This document shows, piece after piece, positions 15,572 through 23,071 of a DNA stretch of 35,588 nt. Both the position numbers and the translations under genes were made by a program. The first letter of the stretch is position 1; each line of letters opens with the position of its first letter. The notes under the pieces were generated by a model. It was not told where the DNA came from, did not search any database, and saw nothing but the letters and a program-made list of their open reading frames with translations. Source of the DNA: an uncultured Elusimicrobium sp. (lineage in GTDB: Bacteria > Elusimicrobiota > Elusimicrobia > Elusimicrobiales > Elusimicrobiaceae); assembly GCA_937891135.1 (NCBI GenBank), contig CALAFB010000053.1, positions 1-35,588 on the forward strand. The letters are read 5' to 3'.

Positions 15572-16060
15572 TTACAAGTTTAATATATGACAATACCCTT
15601 TGTACGTTTTAAGATTTTCATTTTCACCCAAATCGTCGGCACAAGAAAATTGTTGGGTTCTTGAATTGTAGGATAATTGCATATTGTAATTAGTTTGATT
15701 ACTTTCCCGCGGATGTGCATAAAATACGATATCTCCCTCGTCATGGGCAATTTCCCAATTTTTTGTATAAAAGCCAGAGTCGTGTAACTCAGGTACAATG
15801 TCGGGACCAGGAATTTCTATATTTAAGGCATCCCATAGGTCTGAGTCGAGTTCTCCCTTGCTAGGGTCAACACAGACCGTGCTTGATTTCTCTAACAAAC
15901 ATAATGCATATGCATCCCCTACATTTTTTAACATTGTGATTGCTTCCATGGCACGTGTTTTGAATACGGCTTTTTGGTATTGCGGCAACGCCACGGCTGC
16001 CAAAATACCAATGATTAAAACAACTACTAACAACTCAATGAGGGTGAATCCTCTTTTCAT
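15572..16060 (-). CDS. Type IV prepilin with minimal 4-residue leader
   Basis: A filament subunit that starts MKRG/FTLIELLVVVLIIG, with only four leader residues and Glu5 in place. This is the shortest leader of the six and has no repeat insertion. It probably shows the ancestral arrangement. The mature protein (158 residues) has Cys residues in YALCLLEKSSTVCVD and FSCADD...GYCHILNL. The ATG has AGGAG at good spacing. The gene is preceded by leader RNA copy C. No clear terminator follows; the convergent-side sequence to 15511 is short. Confidence 0.9.
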   Translation of the reverse strand: MKRGFTLIELLVVVLIIGILAAVALPQYQKAVFKTRAMEAITMLKNVGDAYALCLLEKSSTVCVDPSKGELDSDLWDALNIEIPGPDIVPELHDSGFYTKNWEIAHDEGDIVFYAHPRESNQTNYNMQLSYNSRTQQFSCADDLGENENLKTYKGYCHILNL

Positions 16061-16098
16061 AAAAAACTCCTTTTGATTTTATGGGTCGTTCCGGGGGC

Positions 16099-16295
16099 AA
16101 CAAAGACGGCTGCCCTACCAGATTGCCGCAAAGTAATCCCTATAAAACAGCCGTAGCATACCGTATAAAACGATAAACGTTAAGCACAAAATAAACGGGT
16201 AATTAGTCCGTTTAGTTTGTGCCTTAACGACTGTTTCCGGCTTTGCGGCGTATTTTTAAATACACACCGTACCCCAAGTACGGTTCCAAAAACAG
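16099..16295 (-). ncRNA. Prepilin leader RNA, copy C (pseudoknotted 5' UTR)
   Basis: This fills the 277-base gap before the prepilin; plus-strand coordinates are given. Hairpin 1: GTACGGT (16278-16284) with ACCGTAC (16266-16272). Hairpin 2 (read on the minus strand): GTATT, loop TAAA, AATAC. Pseudoknot: minus-strand GCCGCAAAG (16241-16249) with CTTTGCGGC (inside 16125-16134), 9 pairs. Central hairpin: 16216-16222 with 16184-16190 (GCACAAA/TTTGTGC), loop containing ACTAATTACCCG. 3' stem: ACGGCTG with CAGCCGT (ending at 16106), followed by CTTTG. No strong promoter is visible; the element starts 43 bases after the upstream gene's stop. Confidence 0.75.
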
Positions 16296-16337
16296 TTTTT
16301 AAAATTGTGTGAGTACTGCTACAATTCCCTCCTTATA

Positions 16338-17084
16338 TTAGGCAATTATAAACGACAAAATCATTCCCAGCGTATAACTGGTTACATTCATCATAATACT
16401 AAGCACGGTGGCTTCTTTGAGTGTAATATCTTTGCGGTTAATAGCGGCTATTAGCCCGGCTTCTGCCAATACGCAGAAAATCCATAAGAGTGCGCTTTGC
16501 GCCACATAATGTACCAACAACAACCATACCAAGGCCGTTGTAATCACGTTTGCAATCGCCACGCCGTATAATAGCGTAAAACGTTTTTGTTTGTAATAAA
16601 TAAACGCAGCCGCGCAGGCCAGTTCTAACACCAAAATTAAAAATAATCCGCTCCACATTTGCGGGCGTTTCCATAAGTCTTCCTGCGGCGGGGTATTTAC
16701 GGGTTCCACCGTTAGTTTATCGGCATCTACATATACGTTTAACTTTGTAATAAACGCATCCGGTAGTTCAAACACATTACTATTACGTAAAGTGCCATCC
16801 TCAAAGGTTATAGCCAGGCGGGCGAACGGGGCAAAATCGTAAGCGGTGGCTTGGCAGGTACCGGGCCCGCATGTAAATTGCTGGGCACCGTAAATTCCCA
16901 GCGGTTCCGGGTTAGTACATAATCGGTCCTTACATTCCAATAGTTCGCTGCCGGACGGTACAATCAGCGGCCTATTTTCAGTATTATAAATAAAATGAAA
17001 CTGAATTTCCGGCACGGGGGAAACACCTGCCCACCCGGGGATATACGTAAAAACAACCAGTAAACCAAGTAGTATTTTCTTCAT
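16338..17084 (-). CDS. Exported/membrane protein of unknown function
   Basis: A 248-residue protein starting at the ATG at 17084, which has AGAGG upstream; the open frame further upstream to 17162 overlaps the divergent gene and lacks an RBS. It has a signal peptide (MKKILLGLLVVFTYIPGWAG), then a soluble domain of about 125 residues with Cys pairs (LLECKDRLCTN, FTCGPGTCQA). Four transmembrane helices follow in the C-terminal half, separated by short loops such as YYKQKRFTLLYG and NRKDITLKEA. I do not recognise the family. The layout suggests an envelope protein with an extracytoplasmic disulfide-stabilised domain. Confidence 0.7.
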   Translation of the reverse strand: MKKILLGLLVVFTYIPGWAGVSPVPEIQFHFIYNTENRPLIVPSGSELLECKDRLCTNPEPLGIYGAQQFTCGPGTCQATAYDFAPFARLAITFEDGTLRNSNVFELPDAFITKLNVYVDADKLTVEPVNTPPQEDLWKRPQMWSGLFLILVLELACAAAFIYYKQKRFTLLYGVAIANVITTALVWLLLVHYVAQSALLWIFCVLAEAGLIAAINRKDITLKEATVLSIMMNVTSYTLGMILSFIIA

Positions 17085-17103
17085 AAAAACCTCTATATTT
17101 GCT

Positions 17104-17109
17104 ATTATA
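17104..17109 (-). promoter_or_regulatory. -10 of the promoter for the membrane protein at 17084
   Basis: Minus-strand TATAAT lies 19 bases before the ATG, in the 54-base divergent gap shared with the aminopeptidase gene. No clear -35. Confidence 0.45.
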
Positions 17110-17138
17110 TCATTAAATAAGGAAAGGGGGAATTTTTT

Positions 17139-18341
17139 ATGTTTACCAATGTGCAACTTCAAAAATATGCCGATGTTTTAATTTGGGCCCTGCAAGCCGC
17201 CCGCCGTAACGGGAAATTCAAAAAATATGACAGCGTTTTATTACGCACGGATATGGCCGCCGCGCCGTTGGCCAAGGCTGTTTATACTAAATTATTAGAA
17301 CAGCATTATAACCCGCTTTTGCGTTGGAACGCGCCGGAAGATTTTACAACCGCTTTTTATGAACGGGCGGACAATAAACAATTGGCCTATCTGCCGAAAG
17401 GGGAATTGGAAATCCAGGGTAATATCAACGGTTTAATTGCGCTGCACGCCCCGCAGGATTTAACACACCTTAAAAAAGTGGACCCGGCCAAACTGGCTAA
17501 AAGTGCCGTAGCCCGCAAACCCGTACGTGAAATTTTAGACCTGCGTGAACAAAAAGGCCTTTTCTCCTGGACGCTTTGCAACTATCCGACCGAAGAACTT
17601 GCCAAACGGGCGGGGTTATCGGTCAAAGAATATGCGGGTCAAGTAGCGCGTGCGTGCTTTTTAAATGAAAAAGACCCCGTTAAAAAATGGCAGGAAGTAA
17701 CCAAGCAAATTAACGAAATCGGCAAATGGCTCTCTGCCATGCCCATTAAAACCCTGCGCGTCCAAACCAAAAATATGGATTTTGAAGTGCTTTTGGGCGA
17801 AAAACGCCGCTTTATTGCGGGCGGTGGGTGCAATATCCCGTCCTTTGAAATTTTTACGTCGCCCGATTGGCGCGGCACGCGCGGCGTATACTTTGCGGAT
17901 TTGTCTTCTTATCGTAGCGGCAATTACGTCAAAGGCGTGCGCTTGGAATTTAAAAACGGGCGTGCTGTCAAAGCCGATGCCCAAGAAGGGGCCGAATTTG
18001 TACGTAAAATGTTAGCCATGGACAAAGGCGCGGCGCAAATCGGGGAGTTTTCATTAACCGACCGCCGTTTTTCCAAAATTACTAAATTTATGGCCGATAT
18101 TTTGTTTGATGAAAACTTTGGCGGAAAATATGGTAATTGCCACGTAGCCGTGGGGGCCAGTTACGCCGATACTTTTTCCGGCCCGCAAAGTAAGTTAGAT
18201 AAAAAACTCAAAGAAAAATTGGGTTTTAACGATTCTTCCTTACATTGGGACTTAATCAACACCGAAAATAAAACCGTTACCGCTACGCTTAAAAACGGTA
18301 CGAAAAAAATTATCTACGAAAACGGCCAGTTTACGTATTAA
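17139..18341 (+). CDS. M29-family aminopeptidase (AmpS/PepS type)
   Basis: A 400-residue metallo-aminopeptidase that releases N-terminal residues using two metal ions. Family segments are visible: GGGCNIPSFEIFTSPDWRGTRGVYFADLSSYR (metal ligand Glu in PSFEIFTSPD), then FMADILFDENFGGKYGNCHVAVGASYADTFSG, and SSLHWDLINT with the His-x-Asp ligands. The length matches the family (about 400). The last expected segment, a short strand after LIN, is present as TENKTVTATLKNG. It acts in the cytoplasm on peptides. The RBS is GGAAAGGGGG, 8 bases before the ATG. It has its own terminator. Confidence 0.88.
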   Translation: MFTNVQLQKYADVLIWALQAARRNGKFKKYDSVLLRTDMAAAPLAKAVYTKLLEQHYNPLLRWNAPEDFTTAFYERADNKQLAYLPKGELEIQGNINGLIALHAPQDLTHLKKVDPAKLAKSAVARKPVREILDLREQKGLFSWTLCNYPTEELAKRAGLSVKEYAGQVARACFLNEKDPVKKWQEVTKQINEIGKWLSAMPIKTLRVQTKNMDFEVLLGEKRRFIAGGGCNIPSFEIFTSPDWRGTRGVYFADLSSYRSGNYVKGVRLEFKNGRAVKADAQEGAEFVRKMLAMDKGAAQIGEFSLTDRRFSKITKFMADILFDENFGGKYGNCHVAVGASYADTFSGPQSKLDKKLKEKLGFNDSSLHWDLINTENKTVTATLKNGTKKIIYENGQFTY

Positions 18342-18357
18342 CATATTAAGGAAGATG

Positions 18358-18389
18358 AAGGGGGGCGTTACTGGTCCCCCTTGTTTTTT
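18358..18389 (+). terminator. Intrinsic terminator after the aminopeptidase
   Basis: AAGGGGG and CCCCCTT form a hairpin with a loop of about 11 bases, followed by GTTTTTT. Confidence 0.75.
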
Positions 18390-18441
18390 GGTAGAAAAAC
18401 CTTATACTTTTAGTATCCTTTCCCTACAGGAGGAATATATT

Positions 18442-18978
18442 ATGAAAAATTTATGTTTACTTATGGTATTTGTATTTGCAGCTACCTTTGTAATGGCTCA
18501 GCCCGCTAAAGGGGGGAAACAGTTGTCTCCCCAAGCACTTGCTAAAATTGCAGCCAAAGTGAACCGGGTTACTGCTCAAGAACGTGCCTTACAAGCCCAA
18601 GCCGACGCGGCTATTACACAGGCTGTGTTAGAAGATGCCGCTCTTAAACCGGTATTAGACGCGGTGCAAACGGCTAAGGAGAATATTCAGCAGAATCTGG
18701 AGTTCCCGAAAGACGGGCAAGATGCGGCGCGTGCCGGGATGATTTTTGAGAGCCTGATGCCGGTACTAGATAGTTATAATAACTTACTGGGCGCGCAAGC
18801 CGACCTGGCAAAGACCGCCGGGGCATTTATTGCCCAGCAGCAGTTTGTTACCAAAGACGGCCAAACTTTTAAGGTAGAAGGTTTTATTCAGCAGTTTTTG
18901 GGTACGGTATCTTCTCCTAAGTTGATGGCGGAACTGGCCGATTTTAAAGACCATATCCGTGCGGATGCTGCCCGTTAA
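18442..18978 (+). CDS. Small exported helical protein
   Basis: A 178-residue protein. The ATG at 18442 follows AGGAGG closely and opens a clear signal peptide (MKNLCLLMVFVFAATFVMAQ). The longer open frame from 18355 lies across the upstream terminator and is rejected. The mature protein is rich in Ala, Gln and Lys and predicted mostly helical (QALAKIAAKVNRVTAQERALQAQADAAITQAVL, EDAALKPVLDAVQTAKENIQQ), perhaps a coiled coil in the periplasm. No family was recognised. A strong terminator follows. The next gene also encodes a small exported protein but has its own promoter spacing, so a joint function is only a guess. Confidence 0.75.
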   Translation: MKNLCLLMVFVFAATFVMAQPAKGGKQLSPQALAKIAAKVNRVTAQERALQAQADAAITQAVLEDAALKPVLDAVQTAKENIQQNLEFPKDGQDAARAGMIFESLMPVLDSYNNLLGAQADLAKTAGAFIAQQQFVTKDGQTFKVEGFIQQFLGTVSSPKLMAELADFKDHIRADAAR

Positions 18979-19004
18979 CAGCATAGACAAACTTTTATGC
19001 AACC

Positions 19005-19031
19005 AAAGGCCCACACGTGTGTGGGCCTTTT
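19005..19031 (+). terminator. Intrinsic terminator
   Basis: AAAGGCCCACAC pairs with GTGTGGGCCTTTT around a central CGT. It is GC-rich with A and T flanks, so it could act in both directions. Confidence 0.85.
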
Positions 19032-19097
19032 GGCCTATGGCTTTTTAACGCTAAGTCCGCTATACTATAAGAAGAAGGCCGTACCAAGGAGAACCCT

Positions 19098-19706
19098 ATG
19101 AAAAAAGTGCTTATGTTGTTTGGTGTAGTGTTGTTCCCCGCTTTTGCATTTGCGTTAAATGCAGAAGCCCCGTCGGTTGCAGATTGTCAAAGCCAAAAAA
19201 AAGCATTTGAAGAACATGCGGCTGGGTTGCGTAGTGATTTTGTAGCCCAGTACATCTTAATCAATATGTCCGACCCTATGGAGCAAATGAGTGATGAAGA
19301 AGCCTTGCCGGTAGCGGCTTGTTATGCTAACTTTACGGTACAGGGAAGGAAACTGACCAGTTTCGTGCGGGCTCATTCCTTTTTCCCGGGTGATATTCAG
19401 GGCCGGGAAAAAGCCAAACTGGAAACTTTTGCCACGCGTGTGGACCGCTTGAGCGTACAAGCTCGGTTGAATAAATTATCGGGAAATATGTCGCACGTGA
19501 TGCAATATGTACTTATCAATTTGGCGGACCCCATGGTTAAAATGAGTGATGCCGAAGCAGCTCCATTGGCTAAAGCCTATCAAGGGTGTTACGTAAACGG
19601 GCAACCGCTGATGAAATTTGTGCGTGTACATGCTAGCGAATTTCCGGTTACAGTAGCGGAAGAATTAGACACATTTGTAGCACGCGTAAATGAGTTAGCG
19701 AACTAG
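19098..19706 (+). CDS. Exported protein with two tandem copies of an unknown domain
   Basis: A 202-residue protein with a signal peptide (MKKVLMLFGVVLFPAFAFA). Two copies of a domain of about 70 residues follow, at about 48-118 and 133-201. Both contain QY(I/V)LIN(M/L)(S/A)DPM, then (Q/K)MSD(E/A)EA.P(V/L)A, a Cys/Tyr segment, a Gly-x-x-L strand, FVR(A/V)H, and an ending ...TF(A/V)(T/A)RV(D/N)(R/E)L. The repeat is an internal duplication. I do not recognise the domain. It should be periplasmic or outer-surface. The RBS is AAGGAG before the ATG. Confidence 0.8.
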   Translation: MKKVLMLFGVVLFPAFAFALNAEAPSVADCQSQKKAFEEHAAGLRSDFVAQYILINMSDPMEQMSDEEALPVAACYANFTVQGRKLTSFVRAHSFFPGDIQGREKAKLETFATRVDRLSVQARLNKLSGNMSHVMQYVLINLADPMVKMSDAEAAPLAKAYQGCYVNGQPLMKFVRVHASEFPVTVAEELDTFVARVNELAN

Positions 19707-19728
19707 TTAAGTAATTTTACAAGTCAGT

Positions 19729-19763
19729 ACCGCCGCGGGTATTAAAAATCCGCGGCGGTTTTC
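19729..19763 (+). terminator. Intrinsic terminator
   Basis: ACCGCCGCGG pairs with CCGCGGCGGT around an AT-rich loop, followed by TTTT. Confidence 0.85.
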
Positions 19764-19837
19764 TGTGTAACAAAACCTCCTGTTCAGGGGATATTTTCTT
19801 TTTGTGCCGTTGTGGTTGGCTGTTTAGTTTATAGGCC

Positions 19838-19864
19838 TTGACGCGTTTTTTTTTTTGGTAGACT
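19838..19864 (+). promoter_or_regulatory. Poly-T spacer promoter of the prepilin at 19983
   Basis: TTGACG (19838-19843) is followed by CG, eleven T (19846-19856), GG and TAGACT (19859-19864). The spacer is 15 bases, two short of the optimum. The same arrangement occurs at 35520-35547 with twelve T. Slippage in the T tract would change spacer length. The rest of this 276-base gap (to 19982) holds no leader RNA of the 4554 type; I see a G-rich stretch and an AT-rich region before the RBS. Confidence 0.55.
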
Positions 19865-19982
19865 TTAACGGTAAGGACTGTATAAATGGGGGGAGATAGC
19901 CGGCTTGTAAAAGCCTTTTAAAGGGTGTTTTTGCTCAAAAAAAGGTATACGGTTTGTAACAAAAATTATAAGGAGAAATAAT

Positions 19983-20624
19983 ATGGAAAATAAAAGTGAT
20001 GTAGTAAGTCAACAAACCATAATTCCCGAACTCGGGGCGGCCCGCAGGGTATCTTCCACGCAGGTCGTGGCAGCAGGGAAACAACAAGCGTGGAAGATGC
20101 TGAAACAAGTTCAGCAATTATCTAATTTTATAACGGCTCGCGGCTTCACGCTTATAGAATTATTAGTAACGGTACTTATTATCGGTATTTTGGCAGCCGT
20201 CGCATTGCCGCAATACCAAAAAGCCGTATATAGAAGCCGTTTGGCAGCACTTAAACATTTAACGGAAAGTATTGCTGCCGCTCAAAAAATTTATTATTTG
20301 GCCAATGGAACATATGCCGTTGATATCAACACATTAGATATCACTTGGCCGGATAGTAGTGCAGGTGGAGGACGTTCATGGGGACCTTGTTATCTATCTT
20401 CTTCTGGGAATGGAAGCGTTAGTTGTGCAGATAACTTAGTTGGTTTAACATATCAAATACATACGGAAGCAGCGGGCGGTATTTATGGAAATAAAAAAGT
20501 ATGTACGGTGGTAGATAGTTGGGATGAAACCTCTATAGCAGCACAAGTTTGTAAAGAGGAAACGCAGGTATCCCCTTACAAGGCAACATCTAATGGGGAG
20601 CCCGTTTTAAGGTATTTTTATTGA
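19983..20624 (+). CDS. Type IV prepilin with 54-residue leader peptide
   Basis: A filament subunit with processing site ARG/FTLIELLVTV after residue 54 and Glu5. The helix and PQYQKAV match the other prepilins, with one change (VVV/VVI to VTV). The mature domain is less acidic than the others and Ser/Gly-rich (PDSSAGGGRSWGPCYLSSSGNGSVSCADN), with Cys residues likely paired (GPC/VSC, KVC/AQVC). The RBS AAGGAG precedes the ATG. The leader codes through palindromes: ATCTTCCACGC with its inverted copy GCGTGGAAGAT, and a GCTGAA/TTCAGC palindrome, which also occur as intergenic repeats. It uses the poly-T promoter instead of the pseudoknot leader. Confidence 0.88.
   Translation: MENKSDVVSQQTIIPELGAARRVSSTQVVAAGKQQAWKMLKQVQQLSNFITARGFTLIELLVTVLIIGILAAVALPQYQKAVYRSRLAALKHLTESIAAAQKIYYLANGTYAVDINTLDITWPDSSAGGGRSWGPCYLSSSGNGSVSCADNLVGLTYQIHTEAAGGIYGNKKVCTVVDSWDETSIAAQVCKEETQVSPYKATSNGEPVLRYFY
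20028..20118 (+). repeat. Palindromic repeats inside a prepilin leader
   Basis: ATTCCCGA and GGCGGCCCGCAGGGT near the left end recur together at 35431-35456. ATCTTCCACGC (from about 20051) is inverted at about 20090 as GCGTGGAAGAT, and GCTGAA is paired with TTCAGC just after. The frame is open throughout. Confidence 0.65.
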
Positions 20625-20630
20625 ATGTTT

Positions 20631-20660
20631 TCCCCGCGCCCCATAAAAGCGCGGGGTCGT
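20631..20660 (+). terminator. Intrinsic terminator after the prepilin
   Basis: CCCCGCGC and GCGCGGGG form a hairpin, followed by TCGTTGTT. The T run is interrupted, so it is of moderate strength. Confidence 0.65.
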
Positions 20661-20670
20661 TGTTATCATT

Positions 20671-20702
20671 AGGTCATCCTGAACTTGATTCAGGATCTTC
20701 TC
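20671..20702 (+). repeat. Intergenic palindromic repeat
   Basis: GGTCATCCTGAA, loop CTTGA, then TTCAGGATCTTC. The same unit is inside prepilin leaders at 1651 and 7321 and is the clearest link between intergenic and intragenic copies. Confidence 0.7.
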
Positions 20703-20712
20703 CTTAATTTCT

Positions 20713-21186
20713 TTAATTAAGCATCATAAATCCAGCTGTCAAATACGTTGCAAACGCTAGCCAAATCCAGTACGGCCACAACAGTCCCGCCGCCAGTTTA
20801 CTGTGTTTGCCAAACGCCCGGTGCATAAAAAACCCTTCGGCTAGCATCAACACGATAACCGATAATGCCAGTGGCAAGTTATGCATCCCAAAGAACACCG
20901 GGGTCCAACTTGCGTTTAAGACCAGTTGTACAATCAGCAGCACGGCAGCCGGATATAAGGGCTTACTGAGTCCGCGGTAAAACAACCGCGCCGCCGCAAT
21001 CCCCACTAGCACATACAGCACCGCCCATACCGGGCCAAATACACTGTTCGGCGGCGAAAGCGGCGGTTCTATAAGCCCGTGGAACCAACCCATATTGGGC
21101 CCCACAAACGGCAAACTCACCAGCCCCGCCAGCTGACAGATTCCCAACCATACTACAATCCGTATTAGTTTCATTGTCATGTTCAT
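20713..21186 (-). CDS. tspO: TspO/MBR-family membrane protein
   Basis: A 157-residue protein with five transmembrane helices, the bacterial homologue of the mitochondrial translocator protein, which binds porphyrins and sterol-like ligands. Family motifs: PPLSPPNSVFGPVWAVLYVLVGIAAA (loop 1 to helix 2), QLVLNASWTPVFFG (helix 3), and PYWIWLAFATYLTAGFMMLN at the C-terminus, where most members have ATYLN. The conserved Asn is replaced by Thr here. The start is uncertain: ATG occurs at 21186, 21180 and 21174, and AAAGG lies best placed for 21180. Its role in a gut anaerobe is unknown; there are no neighbours of tetrapyrrole metabolism. Confidence 0.9.
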   Translation of the reverse strand: MNMTMKLIRIVVWLGICQLAGLVSLPFVGPNMGWFHGLIEPPLSPPNSVFGPVWAVLYVLVGIAAARLFYRGLSKPLYPAAVLLIVQLVLNASWTPVFFGMHNLPLALSVIVLMLAEGFFMHRAFGKHSKLAAGLLWPYWIWLAFATYLTAGFMMLN

Positions 21187-21314
21187 ATACCTTTAGTATA
21201 AAGGAACGTTCGCAGCCGGGCCAGGGGAAAAACTAATTAGTTGGGTTTGTGCGTATGGGTCTAAAAATGCTAAAATAACTATACATATTTTTAAGTAGTT
21301 ATACTGAGGACACT

Positions 21315-21689
21315 ATGGACACAAAATTAATTTCCGAAGTAACCAACTGGATGAAAACCACCGATTTGGCCGAATTCTGCTACGAAGAAAACGGCAACTG
21401 TATTGAAATTAAAACCCAGGAAGCCCTGCCCGAACCGGCTGCATATACCTGCTCTTTAACGGCTGTTACTGCACCCGCCGTGGGTATTTACCACGCGGCA
21501 GATAAAGGGAAAAATTTAACACTTACCGAAGGCCAAACCGTACAAGAAGGCGACGTATTAGGTCTGGTAGAAACCGTTTCTAAAAAACATACCATTACCG
21601 CTCCGTTAACAGGCAAACTACGCAAAGTAACCGCGCAGGAAGGAGCCGTGGTAGAATTTGGGCTCCCGTTATTTTTTATTGAGAAATAG
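21315..21689 (+). CDS. BCCP-like protein lacking the biotin-acceptor lysine
   Basis: A 124-residue protein that aligns along the biotinyl domain with AccB: PAVGIYHAA (E. coli-type PMVGTFYR), VQEGDVLGLVE, TITAPLTGKLRKV and VEFGLPLFFIE. At the biotin site, where AccB has Glu-Ala-Met-Lys-Met, it has Glu86-Thr-Val-Ser89-Lys90-Lys91, so the acceptor lysine is replaced by Ser, with lysines at the next two positions. It overlaps nothing and its stop is two bases before the accC ATG. Either a neighbouring lysine is biotinylated, or it is a non-biotinylated partner like the BADC proteins of plants, or a true AccB is elsewhere. The N-terminal 45 residues resemble the AccB lead region. Confidence 0.8.
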   Translation: MDTKLISEVTNWMKTTDLAEFCYEENGNCIEIKTQEALPEPAAYTCSLTAVTAPAVGIYHAADKGKNLTLTEGQTVQEGDVLGLVETVSKKHTITAPLTGKLRKVTAQEGAVVEFGLPLFFIEK

Positions 21690-21691
21690 TT

Positions 21692-23071
21692 ATGGCAAAC
21701 GCTGTGCATATGACCCCTTTTAAAAAAGTTTTGATTGCCAACCGCGGCGAGATTGCTCTGCGCGTTATCCGCACGCTTAAAGAAATGAACATCAAATCTG
21801 TAGCGGTTTACTCCGAAGCCGACCGCAGCAGTTTGCATGTTCGTATGGCAGATGAAGCCATTTGCATTGGGGCCGCGCCTTCTTCCCTTAGTTATTTAAA
21901 TATAGATGCGCTTGTAACGGCTGCCAAAGTAACGGGGGCCGATGCCGTGCACCCGGGCTATGGGTTTTTGTCCGAAAATGCTGATTTTGCTGACGCCGTT
22001 ACCAAGGCCGGTATGACGTTTATCGGGCCAACCGCCGAAGCAATTTCGATGCTGGGCGTTAAATCCACCGCGCGCGAAATTGCTATCAAAGCCGGCGTGC
22101 CGATTACGCCCGGTTCTGACGGAATTGTCGGCAAAAACTATCATCAAGTGGCTAAAAAAATCGGATTTCCGATTATGATTAAAGCAACACTCGGTGGCGG
22201 TGGCAAAGGTATGCGCGCGTGTTTGAAAGAAGAAGATTTGGACCGTATGCTAAAAACCGCACAAGGTGAAGCCCGCGCCAATTTCGGCGACGACCGTGTG
22301 TATTTTGAAAAACTCGTTTTAAATCCGCGCCATATTGAAGTGCAAGTAGCGGCGGATAATTACGGCAATGTGGTAGCGTTTGCCGAGCGCGATTGCAGTA
22401 TGCAGCGCCGCCACCAAAAATTGGTGGAAGAATCGCCGTCCCCATTTGTAGACGGTAAAACGCGCCAAAAACTTCAAGAAGCCGCTGCTAAACTTATTAA
22501 AGCAGCCAAGTACCGTGGCGTTGGCACGGTGGAATTTTTAATGGCTCCAACCAAAGAATTTTACTTTATGGAAGTAAACACGCGTTTGCAGGTAGAACAC
22601 CCGGTTACGGAAGCCGTCTGCGGGCAAGATTTAGTCAAAATGCAAATTCAAATTGCTCAAGGCGAACCCTTGCACATTACACAGGCCGAAGCCGGCAAAG
22701 TGCGCTGCCACGCCATTGAACACCGCATCAATGCGGAAGATAGCGAACATAATTTTATGCCGTGCCCCGGAACACTAACCGAGTGGATTCCGGCGGGTGG
22801 ACTAGGGGTGCGCGTAGACAGCCACATGTATAACGGGTATACGATTCCAAGTTATTACGATAGTTTAATTGCAAAGTTAATTGTAACTGCCCCCGACCGT
22901 ACTAAACTATTAAAACGTAGCGAACGCTGCTTAAAAGAGTTTGCAATTGGGGGAGTCAAGACTACAATTCCGTTCCACCAGAAGATTTTAGCTAATGCAG
23001 ATTTTACACAGGGAAATATGGACACGGGTTTAATTGAACGGATGATGAAGACAGATGAAAGCAAAAAATAA
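21692..23071 (+). CDS. accC: Acetyl-CoA carboxylase biotin carboxylase subunit
   Basis: A 459-residue ATP-grasp enzyme that carboxylates biotin on BCCP using bicarbonate and ATP, the first half-reaction of fatty-acid synthesis. Visible are KKVLIANRGEIALRVIRTLKEM, ADAVHPGYGFLSENADFA, KATLGGGGKGMR (ATP-grasp loop), ERDCSMQRRHQKLVEE, FYFMEVNTRLQVEHPVTE and GHAIEHRINAE-type CHAIEHRINAED. ATG at 21692; ATG at 21710 would match the usual N-terminus better, so six extra residues are possible. It directly follows the BCCP-like gene (two bases), and overlaps rfaE2 by 17 bases, so all three are probably one transcript. Propionyl-CoA or pyruvate carboxylase subunits are less likely given the length. Confidence 0.95.
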   Translation: MANAVHMTPFKKVLIANRGEIALRVIRTLKEMNIKSVAVYSEADRSSLHVRMADEAICIGAAPSSLSYLNIDALVTAAKVTGADAVHPGYGFLSENADFADAVTKAGMTFIGPTAEAISMLGVKSTAREIAIKAGVPITPGSDGIVGKNYHQVAKKIGFPIMIKATLGGGGKGMRACLKEEDLDRMLKTAQGEARANFGDDRVYFEKLVLNPRHIEVQVAADNYGNVVAFAERDCSMQRRHQKLVEESPSPFVDGKTRQKLQEAAAKLIKAAKYRGVGTVEFLMAPTKEFYFMEVNTRLQVEHPVTEAVCGQDLVKMQIQIAQGEPLHITQAEAGKVRCHAIEHRINAEDSEHNFMPCPGTLTEWIPAGGLGVRVDSHMYNGYTIPSYYDSLIAKLIVTAPDRTKLLKRSERCLKEFAIGGVKTTIPFHQKILANADFTQGNMDTGLIERMMKTDESKK

